Assembly (NCBI GenBank): GCA_905331475.1 | Contig: CAJNYU010004124.1 | Span: forward strand, 90,824 to 154,823 | From: Rotaria socialis | Lineage: Eukaryota > Rotifera > Eurotatoria > Philodinida > Philodinidae | Direction of reading: 5' to 3' | DNA: 64,000 bases | Shown: positions 47,901-59,119 of the stretch, one piece after another | Numbering within the stretch: position 1 is the stretch's first letter | Layout of the letters: the number at the start of each line of letters is the position of its first letter | Position numbers and translations under genes: made by a program | The notes under the pieces: model-generated | What the model saw: only the letters and a program-made list of their open reading frames with translations | What the model was told of the DNA's origin: nothing | Database searches by the model: none

Positions 47901-48068
47901 GAGCTATTACACTAATAGCTTACAAAAGTATTTAACTCTCGACAAGCATAAATACTGTTGAAAAAAGCAATGCTTCGTTCTCTTTCTTTCGTTAAGCAAA
48001 TATTTAACGACACTTATCTGTACTTTTTTCATGTTTCCTTATTCTAGATTTTATACGCATATAAATGA
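44980..48068. other. Intergenic, possible LTR remnant
   Basis: About 3 kb with no convincing gene. At 45894-46098 a TG...CA-bounded stretch with two AATAAA signals and no internal frame resembles a solo LTR, but no target duplication matches. A CT-rich tract lies at about 45834-45865. Small open frames (45088-45279, 45459-45689, 46122-46367) lack support. Confidence 0.4.
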
Positions 48069-49405
48069 ATGAGTCGATATCTAGCATTATTTCGTTTTTG
48101 TCGTCGCTCAAGATTTTCTTGCATTTGTAAATATTTCTTAGCGTTTACGTTTCTTCTATGTACATTTATTTATTGTGTACTTAAAATTAAATTATCAATT
48201 GATTATCATTATGCTCAAGTATTCTATCAAAGTCAGCGAAGTCAAATCTGTCAGAACAGTATCAATTCAACTCGGGAAAAGCCAAAATTAATTCTTTTTT
48301 GGACAAAAATATTCACTAATCCTATTGATGCAAATTACATAAATAACTATTTATTTGCATCGCCAGGACGTTGCGATATAAATCGATGTAAAGTAACTAA
48401 TAATCGACAAGAATTATGTGCAAGTGATGCTGTTGTATTTCATGCACGAGGTGGCATTAAAATGAATGATATGCCACAAGAACGTTCGCTTCATCAAAGA
48501 TATATTTTATTAACAAAGGAACCACCGTATAAAACAACTGCCATTGTTGGTCATTTGAATTATTTTTTCAATTGGACAGCTACAGTAAGTTTTCGTAAAA
48601 ATCTAAAGGAATTGATTGATACTGAATCGAAATATTCGATATTACTATCGTATCATTTATTATGAATAAGATTGAATTCATCTATTTTTAGTATCGAACG
48701 GATTCGGATATTGCTTATCGATATTTTCGTTGGCGTCGAAAAGATGAAGTTGTCACAGAAGCAAGTCCACAATCGTATTTAAATAATCGCCAAGTACGTG
48801 CAGCGTCTATGATTAGTAATTGTTATTCGCAAAACAATCGTGAACATTATATAAAACGCCTTAGTTCAGTTATACCTGTAACACGTATTGGACATTGTTC
48901 ATGGAATAAATGCCATAAATCGTACTATGAATGCCTAAATGAATTGGCTGATACACATCCATTTTTTCTAGCTTTTGAAAATTCTTTATGTCGTGATTAT
49001 GTGACAGAAAAATATGCTAATGTTATAAAAAATCGTCGTATGATACCGATTGTGTTTTCGAAAGATTTCGATCTTTATATTCCGAATTCATTTATTGATG
49101 CAAATCAATTTTCATCACCTGAAAATTTAGGTCGATTTCTTATTGAACTTGTGAAAAATTCGACACTCTATGATAGTTATTTTAAATGGACCAATAAGTA
49201 TGAACTTGTCGTACCAGATGAAAATGATTATTTGTGTGAATTATGCAAGAAATTAAATGATCCTAAAGAACCTAATAAAGTATATGATAGCATGAAAAAA
49301 TGGCTTTACGATGATGCCACATGTCAACGATGGATATCGAAATTAAACAGAACAATCAATGTATCTGTTGATGAAACAATGGATTATGAGGATTCGTTAT
49401 TTTGA
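48069..49405 (+). CDS. Alpha-1,3-fucosyltransferase (GT10)
   Basis: Two exons (48069-48584, 48692-49405) join in frame to 409 residues. It is a type II Golgi protein: a short basic cytoplasmic start (MSRYLALFRFCRRSRF), one membrane anchor (YFLAFTFLLCTFIYCVL), a stem, then the catalytic domain. GT10 signatures are clear: FFNWTATYRTDSDI across the splice junction, and the donor-binding block FFLAFENSLCRDYVTEKY. Such enzymes move fucose from GDP-fucose to GlcNAc on N-glycan cores or antennae in the Golgi lumen. The C-terminus keeps paired Cys (YLCELCKKLND). Which acceptor is used cannot be told. Intron of 107 bp. Confidence 0.93.
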
Positions 49406-49778
49406 GTTTTTGTTTTCATTTTGAATTGTCAGATCTTTACTTTATATGTACAATTCTTTATTTTATTTGCATAAAGACAACAAAAGTATGAACACATTCT
49501 TTTTCATAATTCATGATGCATTCGTTTCCCAATAGAATTTCATTCAAAACCTATTGATTTCTATTTTGCTTTGCAAACGTCTATCATGTATTCGGGAGAT
49601 CCAAGTCCTATCAATTAGTAGACTATTAATTGGGATTTTCGCTCACGAGATGTGTTTTGCAAAGTCGAGTCGTTTTTACTAGAAAAACAAGTATTGTCAA
49701 AATTGCACAGAAGCAATTCTTTCATTAGTCTTCTTTTAAAAAAACAAATTGCAAATATCAAAATTTCAACAAAACTCT
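49406..49778. other. Intergenic, convergent gene ends
   Basis: Short spacer between the 3' ends of the fucosyltransferase (plus) and the amidase (minus). Nothing else seen. Confidence 0.6.
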
Positions 49779-50681
49779 TTAACCAAGTTTAGTACGAAAT
49801 TCAGCCATAGAGAAGTTGGGATCAATTTTACGACCTTTAGGTACTGCTGCTTCTTTGTGTCCTAAGACGCGAGTAGATGCCACACCGTATGCTTTCTGTA
49901 GAGCTTTAACACCTTTGACATAGCTCTGGTATTGCACTTCAGGCCAGTGTGCATGCCCACTGTCAGTAGCTGGCAAGCCAGCACCTTCTGCTTCGATACC
50001 AATTGCGTTCGAATTCCCATAGATTGAGTCATCAATCGTACTACCTGCGTGATAGCAACGACCAGCTGCAATAACAAACCAAGTTCCTGAACGACCAAGT
50101 CCGAGTTGTGCAAGTGGGCCAGCAAGGCTTGAGGTACCATCACGAACAACTCCGAGCGATGGATAATCACCTGTCTTTGGACCAGCCGTATGATGAACGA
50201 CAATACCTTTGACCGATGCCATGACACCGTGGCCACGAGTCTTCCAACCAGCAACTTCTACCACATTGAGACCAGCACCACGAAGGATGTCAGCTAAACC
50301 TGTGAGCATTGTATTGGTTGGTTTACTCGGACCTGTACCAGGTGACGTAGATCCTCCCTTGCAACATTGTATATTGGCAGCTCCTGCACAAATACCTGCA
50401 TGAGGTGTTCCACTACTAGCCGAACACGCAGCCGCATCCTTACATGTTGTACTATAAGAATACATTGAATCTATACGCGAACAGTCGGGGCTATCTTACC
50501 AGGTACAACACTGAATATTAGCAGCACCAGGGCAGAGACCCGTTTGTGGTGTTCCACCCTTAGAAATACAAACATTTCGATCTATACAAGCATTTGCAGA
50601 CCAACATCCTGCAACAGAAGCTATTCGTAAATGAATAATCGTGAGACACACGATGCTAGTCAAAAGAGCAATGTTCGGCAT
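49779..50681 (-). CDS. Secreted N-acetylmuramoyl-L-alanine amidase (Amidase_2), bacterial type
   Basis: Two exons (50681-50500, 50451-49779) with a 48-bp intron give 284 residues. There is a signal peptide (about 1-24). Two Cys-rich modules with matching ends (CPGAANIQCC and CAGAANIQCC) are split by the intron, then comes a Gly/Ser/Pro linker and an Amidase_2 domain (about 110-284). Zinc ligands read as H147 or H148 in VVHHTAG, H259 in LGHKEAAVPKGRKIDPNF, and D271. The third ligand is Asp, as in bacterial AmpD-type and phage amidases; animal PGRPs use Cys. The GRKIDPNF ending also looks actinobacterial or phage-like. It would cut peptide stems from peptidoglycan outside the cell. The gene is visibly richer in G+C than its neighbours. 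With the intron and signal peptide, this fits a domesticated horizontally acquired gene. Confidence 0.9.
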
Positions 50682-51126
50682 ATTACCAGTATTGACGAGA
50701 AGAAATAAAAACGAATGAATGTTTTCGATTGAAATAAATCGAACTAAAACAATACTATGAATGGATTAGCTCTCACATGATTCGTATCAGGTGCACTGAA
50801 TTACAAAAAAGAACAACAACAATAGATAGGATTAGTTAAATAGAAATGGCACCTGTTGTATCTCCAATTATAAATTGAATTAAATCAAACCCAATGCTCA
50901 CACCTCCACAAGAGTGTTTAAAACAAAATTTTAGCTGGTTAACTCTTAACCACATTTCGCTGAAATGTTTCAAAATGAAGAAAAAAAAGAAATGATAATA
51001 TTTTGATACACTATGTACTGATCTGGATAGGTTTCTCTTCCTAGTGAGATGATTTTCATTACTAAGTTTATTTATTTCTTTAGTATACAGTTCCTGTGAT
51101 AAAAATATTTTTTTCGAATTTTTTAA
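50682..51126. other. Intergenic, amidase promoter side
   Basis: Nothing recognised between the amidase start and the 3' end of the GTPase gene. Confidence 0.5.
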
Positions 51127-54100
51127 TCATATTTTATCTAAAAATTGATTGCGTATTTCATGATTATTTCGAATCATTTTCATGGCTAGAGGTCCACTGA
51201 CGAATATTAAATCATCACATAGTCGATTTAAATAATCATACATTTGTTTACCATTGGATACAGCTGACCAGGCACACATCCCTGCAGTTAATGCTATGCC
51301 CGCAACAAAAACGACAACCGATAAACCACGAACAACATTCGTAGTACCAACTCCAGCAGCTCTAAGACCATCGTCCGATAATGCAGCTCCCGCAGTAGCT
51401 ACACCTGCTACAGCTCTGACAGCAATCGAAGGTGAATGTTTTACTTTTTCTTGATTTGCAATACTGCTGGGTTCAAACGAATGTTTTAAAGTCGAAGTTT
51501 TCAAATACGATCCATCAATTTCAATATTGAATTGTTTCAAATAGTCTTGAAATTCATCGGTTTTACCCGAGGACCATTTCGTCAGATACGAATGAGTATG
51601 AACACCAAATTTTTGACGGATTTGTTCGCGTGCAAAATATCTTGGAATTAAATCCATAAATGGTATCACGGCAGCTATGCCTGCCAAAATGTTGTATTTC
51701 ATCGTGTTCAAAGCATAACCACGACGAAAGCAAATATTAATAGTCCGAGCGACTGCACATATACTCATCTGCTGTAGACGGTTTTCATGATAACTATCTG
51801 GTAGATTTTTGAGCTCATCAATCAATTTTTCAAGATCGAATTTTGCATACGGTAATATGGAAATATTTTGATTACGGACACCTTCACTTGCCGTAGTAGT
51901 AAGATATATATCAGATAATTCTCTTCCACTATTGTCCGTGATGCCAAGTTGTCGAACTCGGTGTACGACTTTTTCAGCATATTTATTTCTTGTTATTTCA
52001 TCACATGTACAAAAGTCTTGGCCGACATCTTGTTTAAATGTTCTGATAAATAATTCGTCGACTTTACTACGTACTATCCAACAGGTACGATTCAAACGGT
52101 TAACAATATATTCTTGCCAATTACGATGGACATCTGTAAAATTATTTTCAAAAACAATTATATACAAGTCACAATCTGCTTTTTTAATTTGATCAAAATA
52201 ATTTCCTGATATCACTTGTAAATCGCTATCCGTGGACCCTTCGATATCTACGAATATAACTTTCGTACCATTATCATACGCATGTTCGAATTCCAATTGA
52301 CAATATGTACTTTTATGAGCACCTATGGGCGACGAAAGTATAATGTCAGGAAGTTCTTGTAATTGAAAATTAGTACTGTAATCATCCTTGATTTCTCTTA
52401 AAGAGAGTACTAATGACGTTTTTCCTGCATTGGTTTCGCCAATTAAGCCTATTCTACACGGTACACTAGGCAAAATGTTACGGCCAAGATCGCTTTCAAG
52501 TGATTTGAAAACATCAATAATTTTCGGTTCAAATAGGTCACTTGTCAAGACGGTATTTTCCCATTGATTGATTTTTTCATTCAACGATGGAAACGTTTTC
52601 TTCAATTCCGCTTGTTGAATGTAATATAATAACAGTTCACATATTTCTATGAAGTTTTCGCATATTCGAGTGTTGCCATGGCTACCGTCTAATACATTCA
52701 AATAAGTTGTAAAACAACGATTCAATGCATCGTCATCATCATCATCATCGTTTATCGAGATTAATTTATCTACATCGCGTTTGATTAGTTTTAATTCTTT
52801 TATAAATGTACCTCCCCGTCCCAGAAGAGTTTGTACTAATTCAGATATGGAATTATCGTCATTAATCTTTCCATTTAATGTTTGTATCAATGATTGAACA
52901 TGAATAATTCGACTAGAAATATCGTTTGAAAGTGCTCCAGGCATAATATTTATTGATGACAATAATTCAGTCCCGTATTTAACAGAATATTTTTTCCATA
53001 GTAAATTCATCAGCAATTCATTCACTCTTGCATCATCTGCAGATGATTTTTGACAGTATAAACAATAGAATTGTCCATTATTCTTGTTGTTAGATGTTTT
53101 TATCGATTGTACACATTTAACACAATATTGATAACTGCAATCTTCTGTTGGACATTCGCATGGTAATTGATCAGATGTAATACCGAATGGGCTGATACAT
53201 ACACAACATGTATCCCATATCTTAAATATTAAAATTGATTAATAAAAAAGTTTTTACTAAAAAAAACAAGAACTTAAGCAAATATCGTACAGTACTTTCA
53301 AGACGTCTTTTGAACCGTTAATAGAAACATTTTTGTAGACGGAAATATAGAGCTTGTCGGGCTAACTCTTCTACCGGAGAGTGAGTGCGTTACTAATTTT
53401 ATACATTTTACTTTTCTCATTACTTTTGAACAGTTTACCAGAGAAACGCGGGCAACATCTTATTTTTTTCATTAAAATGTGCTCTACAAAGTGAACTGTT
53501 AATTTTCCTGTCTAAAATATTCTTTCACTTGTCTTACGAAAAATACAACAGAACAAAAAATAGTTTAAACATATTAACTACACTTTGTATTTTTCATAAG
53601 ACAGCTGAAAGAATATTTTAGACAAGAAAAATGAAGAGTAGCTACACTTTGTTGAGCGCATTTTAGTGAACAAAATAAGATGCTGCCCGCGTTTCTCTGA
53701 TAAACTGTTCAAAAGTAATGAGAAAAGTAAAATACATAAAAATAGTAACACACTCGCTGTCCGGTAGCAGAGTTAGCCGGACAAGCTCTATAGGTTCAAT
53801 CAAGTGTCTTAGTATTTTATTCTTTTGTTCGAGCTGTAACGAATCTGTCGATCCTATAAAATATCTCGCTCAAATATTTTGTGTGTAGACGGTACAAAAT
53901 AAATTCATTTTTAAGCAACATACCCTTTTAACATGCATTTTGAACCATCGTTTATTATTTTTAGGTATCACATTTATATCTTTCAGTATTTCTTCTGTGC
54001 CGGTTTGTTCATTTTTAATGGCTAATATAAATGGTACACGAAATTCTTTTATATTTATTTGAGTCAAATATTTTCTATATTTCTCTAACACTTGTGCTTC

Positions 54101-54175
54101 TAATTGCTCGATTGATTGATAGTTACCAATGAATTCTTCTTTGTGGCCCAAACAAACAGCTTGAATTCGATGCAT
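51127..54175 (-). CDS. IRG-like GTPase with N-terminal zinc finger
   Basis: Two exons (54175-53924, 53220-51127) join in phase 0 to 781 residues. Residues 1-84 are an unrecognised domain. Residues about 88-140 form a Cys-rich RING/B-box-like finger (DTCCVC ... CEC ... YQYCVKC ... YCLYC). A helical region with a poly-Asp tract (from an ATC-type microsatellite at about 52733-52752) follows. The GTPase domain has the P-loop GETNAGKTS (345-353), a G3-like FVDIEGSTDSD, and the G4 block CWIVRSKVDELF, which matches the VRSKVD motif of immunity-related GTPases (IRG). Spacing from G3 to G4 (DLYIIVFENNFTDVHRNWQE) is also IRG-like. The C-terminus has Gly/Ala-rich hydrophobic stretches (VAGVATAGAAL, VVVFVAGIALTAGMCAW) that could insert in membranes. 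IRGs act on pathogen vacuoles in vertebrates; that role here is inference. Intron 1 carries a foldback element. Confidence 0.85.
53346..53792. mobile_element. Foldback (long inverted repeat) element in GTPase intron
   Basis: A ~447-bp sequence whose halves are inverted copies of each other over about 200 bp each. Both begin TATAGAGCTTGTCSGGCTAA at the outer ends and share CAGAGAAACGCGGGC and GTCTAAAATATTCTTTCA further in. There is a short unpaired centre near 53560. A palindromic element inserted at TA is the simplest reading. The transcript could form a long double-stranded hairpin. Confidence 0.75.
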
Positions 54176-54655
54176 ATTTGACTAAATCAAAAAATATCTT
54201 CATTAAACAGTTATTGAAGTAATGTTTTCGATAACGATTAAAAACATGCCTTTCTATATATTATAGTTGCAATAAATAATTTTTATTATGTCACCAGCAA
54301 TCATATCTTTCAATGTGCTCGTTCTGCACTGCATTTTGAAATATATACCGAGCTGCTTGATTCTGTGGTGTTGTTTTGATTGCTTTGGGTTTTTTTTTCC
54401 GGCATACGCTTTTTTTCCATACTTTTAACGTTTCTCTCGGCGTCGCGAACCATATAAAACATCAATATTGATTGGAACATAAGGCTGATGAAGCGCCGTT
54501 GACATCGAAAGAAATGCAAAAACAAAAACTTTGCTTCCTGTATTCTATGATTCACACTGTTGTTTTTTTCTATCCTTCCATTCTTTACTTCTCTCTTACT
54601 AGTTTTCATGGAGTTCTGATATTTCCGCAGCAATGTTGAGTAGTTTCGTATAGAA
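54176..54655. other. Intergenic spacer
   Basis: No gene recognised. A Lys/Arg-rich minus-strand frame at 54310-54633 has low-complexity composition and no support. Confidence 0.45.
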
Positions 54656-55040
54656 CATAATAATAATAATAATATCTCCCATAGGCTTATCGCCCGTTGG
54701 GGCCGGCGCTAAAGGGTCCACAAGCAGCCAGGTTCTATCGTGTTTTCTCTTTTACAGACGACGGTATCTGCACCCCATTCGTCCAACGCTTTCCCCGTTA
54801 ATGATATGGTTTGGCGATCATCATAGGATCACGTGGCCGTGACATCTATGTTGAAGTTATTGTTTTGACTCTGCATACTGACTAATGATATAATCGATAC
54901 GCTATCGGATGAGTCATCCGGAACAATTAGCCGTTAGTAACTTGTTCAGGGTTATTCCATGGTTGGTGATACTGTGGTTTGAACACAGTACCTTGTGAAT
55001 ATGTGTCGAATAACATATCCACTCAACCATGGCGGCTCCA
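54656..55040 (-). mobile_element. tRNA-derived SINE-like element
   Basis: Read on the minus strand from 55040, the 5' end carries a pol III A box (TGGTTGAGTGG) and about 45 nt later a B box (TGTTCAAACC) inside a perfect T-arm stem (ACTGTG/CACAGT). The acceptor stem does not pair, so it is not a working tRNA. A ~270-nt body, more GC-rich than its surroundings and ending in GGGCGATAAGCCTATGGGAG, leads to a (TTA)n tail at 54656-54672. Head, body and simple-repeat tail together match SINE structure. Target duplications are not evident. Confidence 0.55.
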
Positions 55041-55093
55041 GGTGAGTCATAGTTTAGTTTTATTATCAATCGTTTGTGATTTCTTCCTTTTAG

Positions 55094-56220
55094 TGAACAC
55101 TAATTTCATGTAAATATTACGCACACTTGATGTCTCGTGCATTGGTTACTACAATGGAGCAATCGAGTTGTTCGATATCTATTTTGCCGATTCTACAGGT
55201 GAGCATCGGATTTAGTTATTGAAAATATTTCAGAGAGATTGAGAACGATTCAATCTTTTAGAGTGTATTTTTCTTTTTTTCATGAATTGTGCATAGTCGC
55301 GAATTTTGTTTCCATATTGATCGTTTCTTTCTTTTAGTGTGTGCTGCAGTCCGTTGGTCAACAAGTGTCTAAATGATTCTGATGGATTAATTTTTATTGT
55401 AATTCTTTTACATTTTTCTATAAATTGTCTGGATTGATCGCGTAAGTCATACTTTTTTTTATGATCATGTTTTCCCCGTTTCTTTCTTTTAGTGAATATT
55501 AGCTTTATGGAAACATTGAGAACAGTTTATGTTTCGTGCATTGGTTATTCAGATGGAGTAATCGAGTTATTCGATGCCAATTTTGCTGATTCTACGAGTG
55601 AGTATCCGATTTAATTATTAAGAATATTTTAGAGACATTGAGAAGGATTCATTTTGTAGCATGTCTTTTTTTTTGCTTTTGCATAAATTGTGCATGTGTG
55701 AGAATTTTCTCTCGTATCGATCGGTTTTTTCTTTAGTCTGTGATGCCCTCCCTTCGTCGACAACTATCCAAAACGATTGCAATGACTTAATTGGGTTTGC
55801 GTTTGTTTTCAATCTGGTGATACGTTATCTAGATCGATCAGGTGAGTCATGTTTGACTTTTATTTTATTTTCTCAGCCAGTGCTTTCATTTAGTGAGCAT
55901 TCGCTTCGTGGACATATTGAGAACAGTTTGTGCGGCGTGTATTGGTTGTTGCAATGGATCAATCGAGTCGCTTAATGTTTTTTTTTATTGTATGGTGAAC
56001 TACCCAATTTAGTTGCGAAAAATATACGTATCAGAGATTGTGAGAAGAAAATGGTTTCTTTACAACATGTTGTGCGTTTGCATGATTTGCGCGACACCGC
56101 GTGTCTTTTTTTGTATTCATCATTTCATTTGATAGTCTGTGATGCAGTTTAATGATCAACAACTTTCGAAAATTATTGAAAGCAATTGATTGGCATTGCC
56201 ATTTTTTTACGTTTTCCTAT
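55094..56220 (+). pseudogene. Tandem array of A/B exon-like pairs (~400-bp period)
   Basis: Three A units (55094-55198, 55493-55597, 55894 to about 55994) and three B units (55338-55441, 55757-55841, 56136 onward) alternate. Each A unit follows a TTTAG acceptor and most units end in a GTGAG or GTAAG donor. A units share peptide words such as LRTVYVSCIGYSDGVIEL; B units share CDALPSSTT-like words. A2 and B2 are open and splice in phase 1 to each other and to A3. A1 has a TAA and B1 a TAA in the same frame, so the array is at least partly dead. No family recognised. Confidence 0.5.
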
Positions 56221-58113
56221 AGTTTATGTAGATCGATCAAGTTTGGTTGTATTTTACTTATCTTTTGAGGTTATACCGATGTAATTAAGTTATTCTAAGT
56301 GTCTCAGAAAGACTGAATCGAAATATTCGCAGGTCCGTTTCTTTTCGATTGGGTTTAGTTATGATAAACCTTTTATGCTTTATTTGTTTATTTATCGTCC
56401 CGATGTTGAGCGATCAATATGGTTTAGTCATGTTCACCGTTATGATTTTTAATATTGCGAGCAATCTCGTTTTTGGATTTCAGTAGTTTTATGTTTTGTA
56501 ATTTAGTTTGATTTGTACGGAGGGAGTTTGAAGATTCGTTTTTCCTGTGTTCAGTTACGGATTGAGTTTAATTGTCAACAATAGGTTTAAAATATGCACA
56601 ACGTGATTTTCGTCCTTGGGATTTTCACGTTGTTGTGGAGTTAAAGGGTTCTATAATGTGATACGGTCCGCTTTTTTTCCCGTTGTTCAATCAATACTGT
56701 ACTTGTATGATTATCAATTTTTCAAAAATATTTTCAACGGTATGACTGCTAGTTTCGTCTGTTTCTAAATATTTATCCTTTGCGATGAAGATGATTGTTT
56801 ACTACTCGCATTCATTTTCATCGCAGTTTCATGTTGACCTTTGATATTAGGAATCGAATTGTTGTGTGTTCGTTTTGCGTTCCGTTATTGCTGATGTCGA
56901 GTCACGCGCTGCGTCGATTTTATCATCTGTCGCCAAATCTTGTTCTCCGTTAGTTTCGCGTCAATAGTGTCATTGACTTCATCACCGTCGCATTTTGACT
57001 ATCGCAGGGCGGGTATCTTCATCCATGTAGTTATGCGTCGATCAGTTTTGCAATATCACGAGGAGGATTTATTGTGCTGCTAAGTAACTGCTTCTGCTAA
57101 TGTGCTTGCTTTATGTGAGTTATGGAAATCAACTCGCATCATTTGTTGAACAACAAACAACCAGTCTTCCAGGCTGCAATTTGATTCTTGTTCTTAAAGG
57201 CAAATAATTATATCAGATTCGTTCCAATTCTCTAAGTAATTTTCTCAATCGGTTTGGTTAATGCGGCTTAGTGTAATCCCACTGCTGATTAATTATGCAC
57301 CTATTAACCACTTTAGTTCACATTTATTTCTAGTTCTCTCAGGAAAGGCGTAACCAACCAAGCCGACTACCTTATTGCTCATTGCTGCGCTTTTTTGCAA
57401 TTTGTACTTTCACTATACAATGCTTGTCCTCTATTGATTTACATGCGTTTTGCGATTGTATCAATCAGGCCACTTCTATAAAGCGATTGTCTATGTCCCT
57501 TGTTTGAGTTTATCCAAGGGGAAACAAGCGAGACTTCCGTACTACAGCGTACTCGCTGTACATCTAGACGATACGATAACTATGCTTCAAAAACTTTTAG
57601 CAATTTCCAGTCTATTATACAACTGTGTTACGGCACAGTAGTGGGGGTTCAGCCAGCGGCACTCTATCTGATAATAAAGCCAAAATACTTCGTTTTATCT
57701 TATTCGTTTGAAATCTTGAACTACACTGAAGTGTTTGGGCCTTATTGTCAGATGGACTGGCACTGGTTGGACTTCTATTACCCTACAGTAACACAGGTGG
57801 ATAGTAGACTTGAAATTGCTAAAACTCTTTGAAGGACAGTGATCGTATTGCCTGGGAGTACAAGGAGTCCGCTGGAGTATCGGAGTCTCACTTTTACCTT
57901 CTTAGGTTTCCCATATTTATTCACTTTTTTCCAGCTTTGTTCCTTTATAACCGACGAATCTCATCGATAAGACCTCTGTAACCCATTTACTGAGCTCTTT
58001 CATTCTCTCTATTCAGGACTTTTGATACTATTTTTTTTATCGAAATTGGCACAGCTTCCTCACTGCTTTGCGAATTGCTATTCCTGTTAATAATTCTGAA
58101 TCGCCATTCGATC
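56221..58113. other. Intergenic, no gene recognised
   Basis: T-rich sequence with possible decayed copies of the exon array in its first few hundred bases. A short hairpin (AACGTGA...TTCACGTT) lies near 56599-56633. A 110-codon frame at 57500-57832 has no ATG start and is not convincing. Confidence 0.4.
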
Positions 58114-58440
58114 AACTTTTGGTCAGTTGAAGACGCTGGTCACCCCTTTGAATTATCCTTCAATCAACCCTCTGAGCTAGCTTTCCATCAACCTTTGGGC
58201 AGTTGAAGAAACTGATCAACCATTTGAACTACCCTTGGATCAATCTATCTGTGGTTATCGCAACTAATCAACCCTCTGAACTACCCTTGGATCAACCTTT
58301 TGATAGTAGATGAAACTAATCAACCCTTTGAACTACCCTTGGATCAACCTTTTGATAGTAGATGAAACTAATCAACCCTGTGAACTACCCTTGGATCAAC
58401 CTTTCTTTGGTTGATTGAACTAATAAACGCTTTCTAGTAG
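58114..58440. repeat. Minisatellite, ~54-bp unit
   Basis: About six tandem copies of a unit containing ACTAATCAACCCTTTGAACT and ACCCTTGGATCAACCTTTTG. The copies at about 58250-58400 are nearly identical, while those at the left edge have diverged. Confidence 0.85.
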
Positions 58441-58674
58441 CTTTACTGGAGGTATTTCGTCTTTATATATGGTTTTATCAACGGATATGTGTGTTGAAGT
58501 AAGTGGGTTTATAAATGTCATCTACCCTTAATGAGGGTTTATGAAAATGCAACGTATGATATACCCTTTTAGAGTTCTTCAGTCGTATAAACGGTTTGAT
58601 AAACCTTTCCACACTTGGTATATCAACTTGATAAACCCTTTTATTTAGTCTTTTGGTGGGTAGATAAANCTCCA

Positions 58675-58730
58675 GGTCCTTTTGCGCTATCCAGGAAACA
58701 CCACGTGGAGGCGGACCTTCTTTGTTTCCC
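58675..58730. repeat. ~60-bp dispersed module, copy 1
   Basis: Contains TTTTGCGCTATCCAGGAAAC, then ACCACGTGGAGGCGGACC and TTTGTTTCCC. Shared with copies at 58847-58908 and 60308-60367. An ambiguous base (n) lies just left at 58669. On the minus strand a GTAAGTATGT donor-like word precedes it by about 30 nt. Confidence 0.75.
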
Positions 58731-58846
58731 ACACAATGACAAACACGACATACTTACCTTCTTACATCGATTTCTATTGCAAGATTAAGGACACCGATGT
58801 CTCACACATGAGCATCATACCATTATAGCTATTGCTATTGATTATG

Positions 58847-58908
58847 CAGAGGCCCGTTAGCGCCATCCAGGAAACACCACGAGGGGGTGGGCTTTTGACT
58901 TATTTCCC
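58847..58908. repeat. ~60-bp dispersed module, copy 2
   Basis: CAGAGGCCCGTTAGCGCCAT, CCAGGAAACACCACGAGGGG and ATTTCCC. The most diverged copy; it lies about 210 bp downstream of the coiled-coil gene stop at 59120. Confidence 0.7.
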
Positions 58909-59119
58909 AAAAAGACAAAAGAAAAAAAACCATACATACCTTGTTACCCATGGCATGTATTTGTTCAAGCAATGGCTTCGAAGACGGCATGAAGTTATGT
59001 TCAGAAATTTTATTACAAAACAAAAACTTTTCATAAAAAAATAACACAGGGTTCATAACGGATTAGAACTCCGCTTCACAATATGACACACAACATTTAC
59101 AACAACAACAACAACAAAA

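Noticed and set aside
54310..54633. 107-codon Lys/Arg/Ser-rich minus-strand frame
   Set aside because: Low-complexity, with no domain and no splice-supported neighbours.
54960..55040. tRNA gene on the minus strand
   Set aside because: A and B boxes and a T arm are present, but the acceptor stem does not pair and no sound anticodon arm forms; treated as a SINE head.
57450..57832. Overlapping plus-strand frames of 63 and 110 codons
   Set aside because: The longer one has no ATG near its start; no motif or intron evidence.
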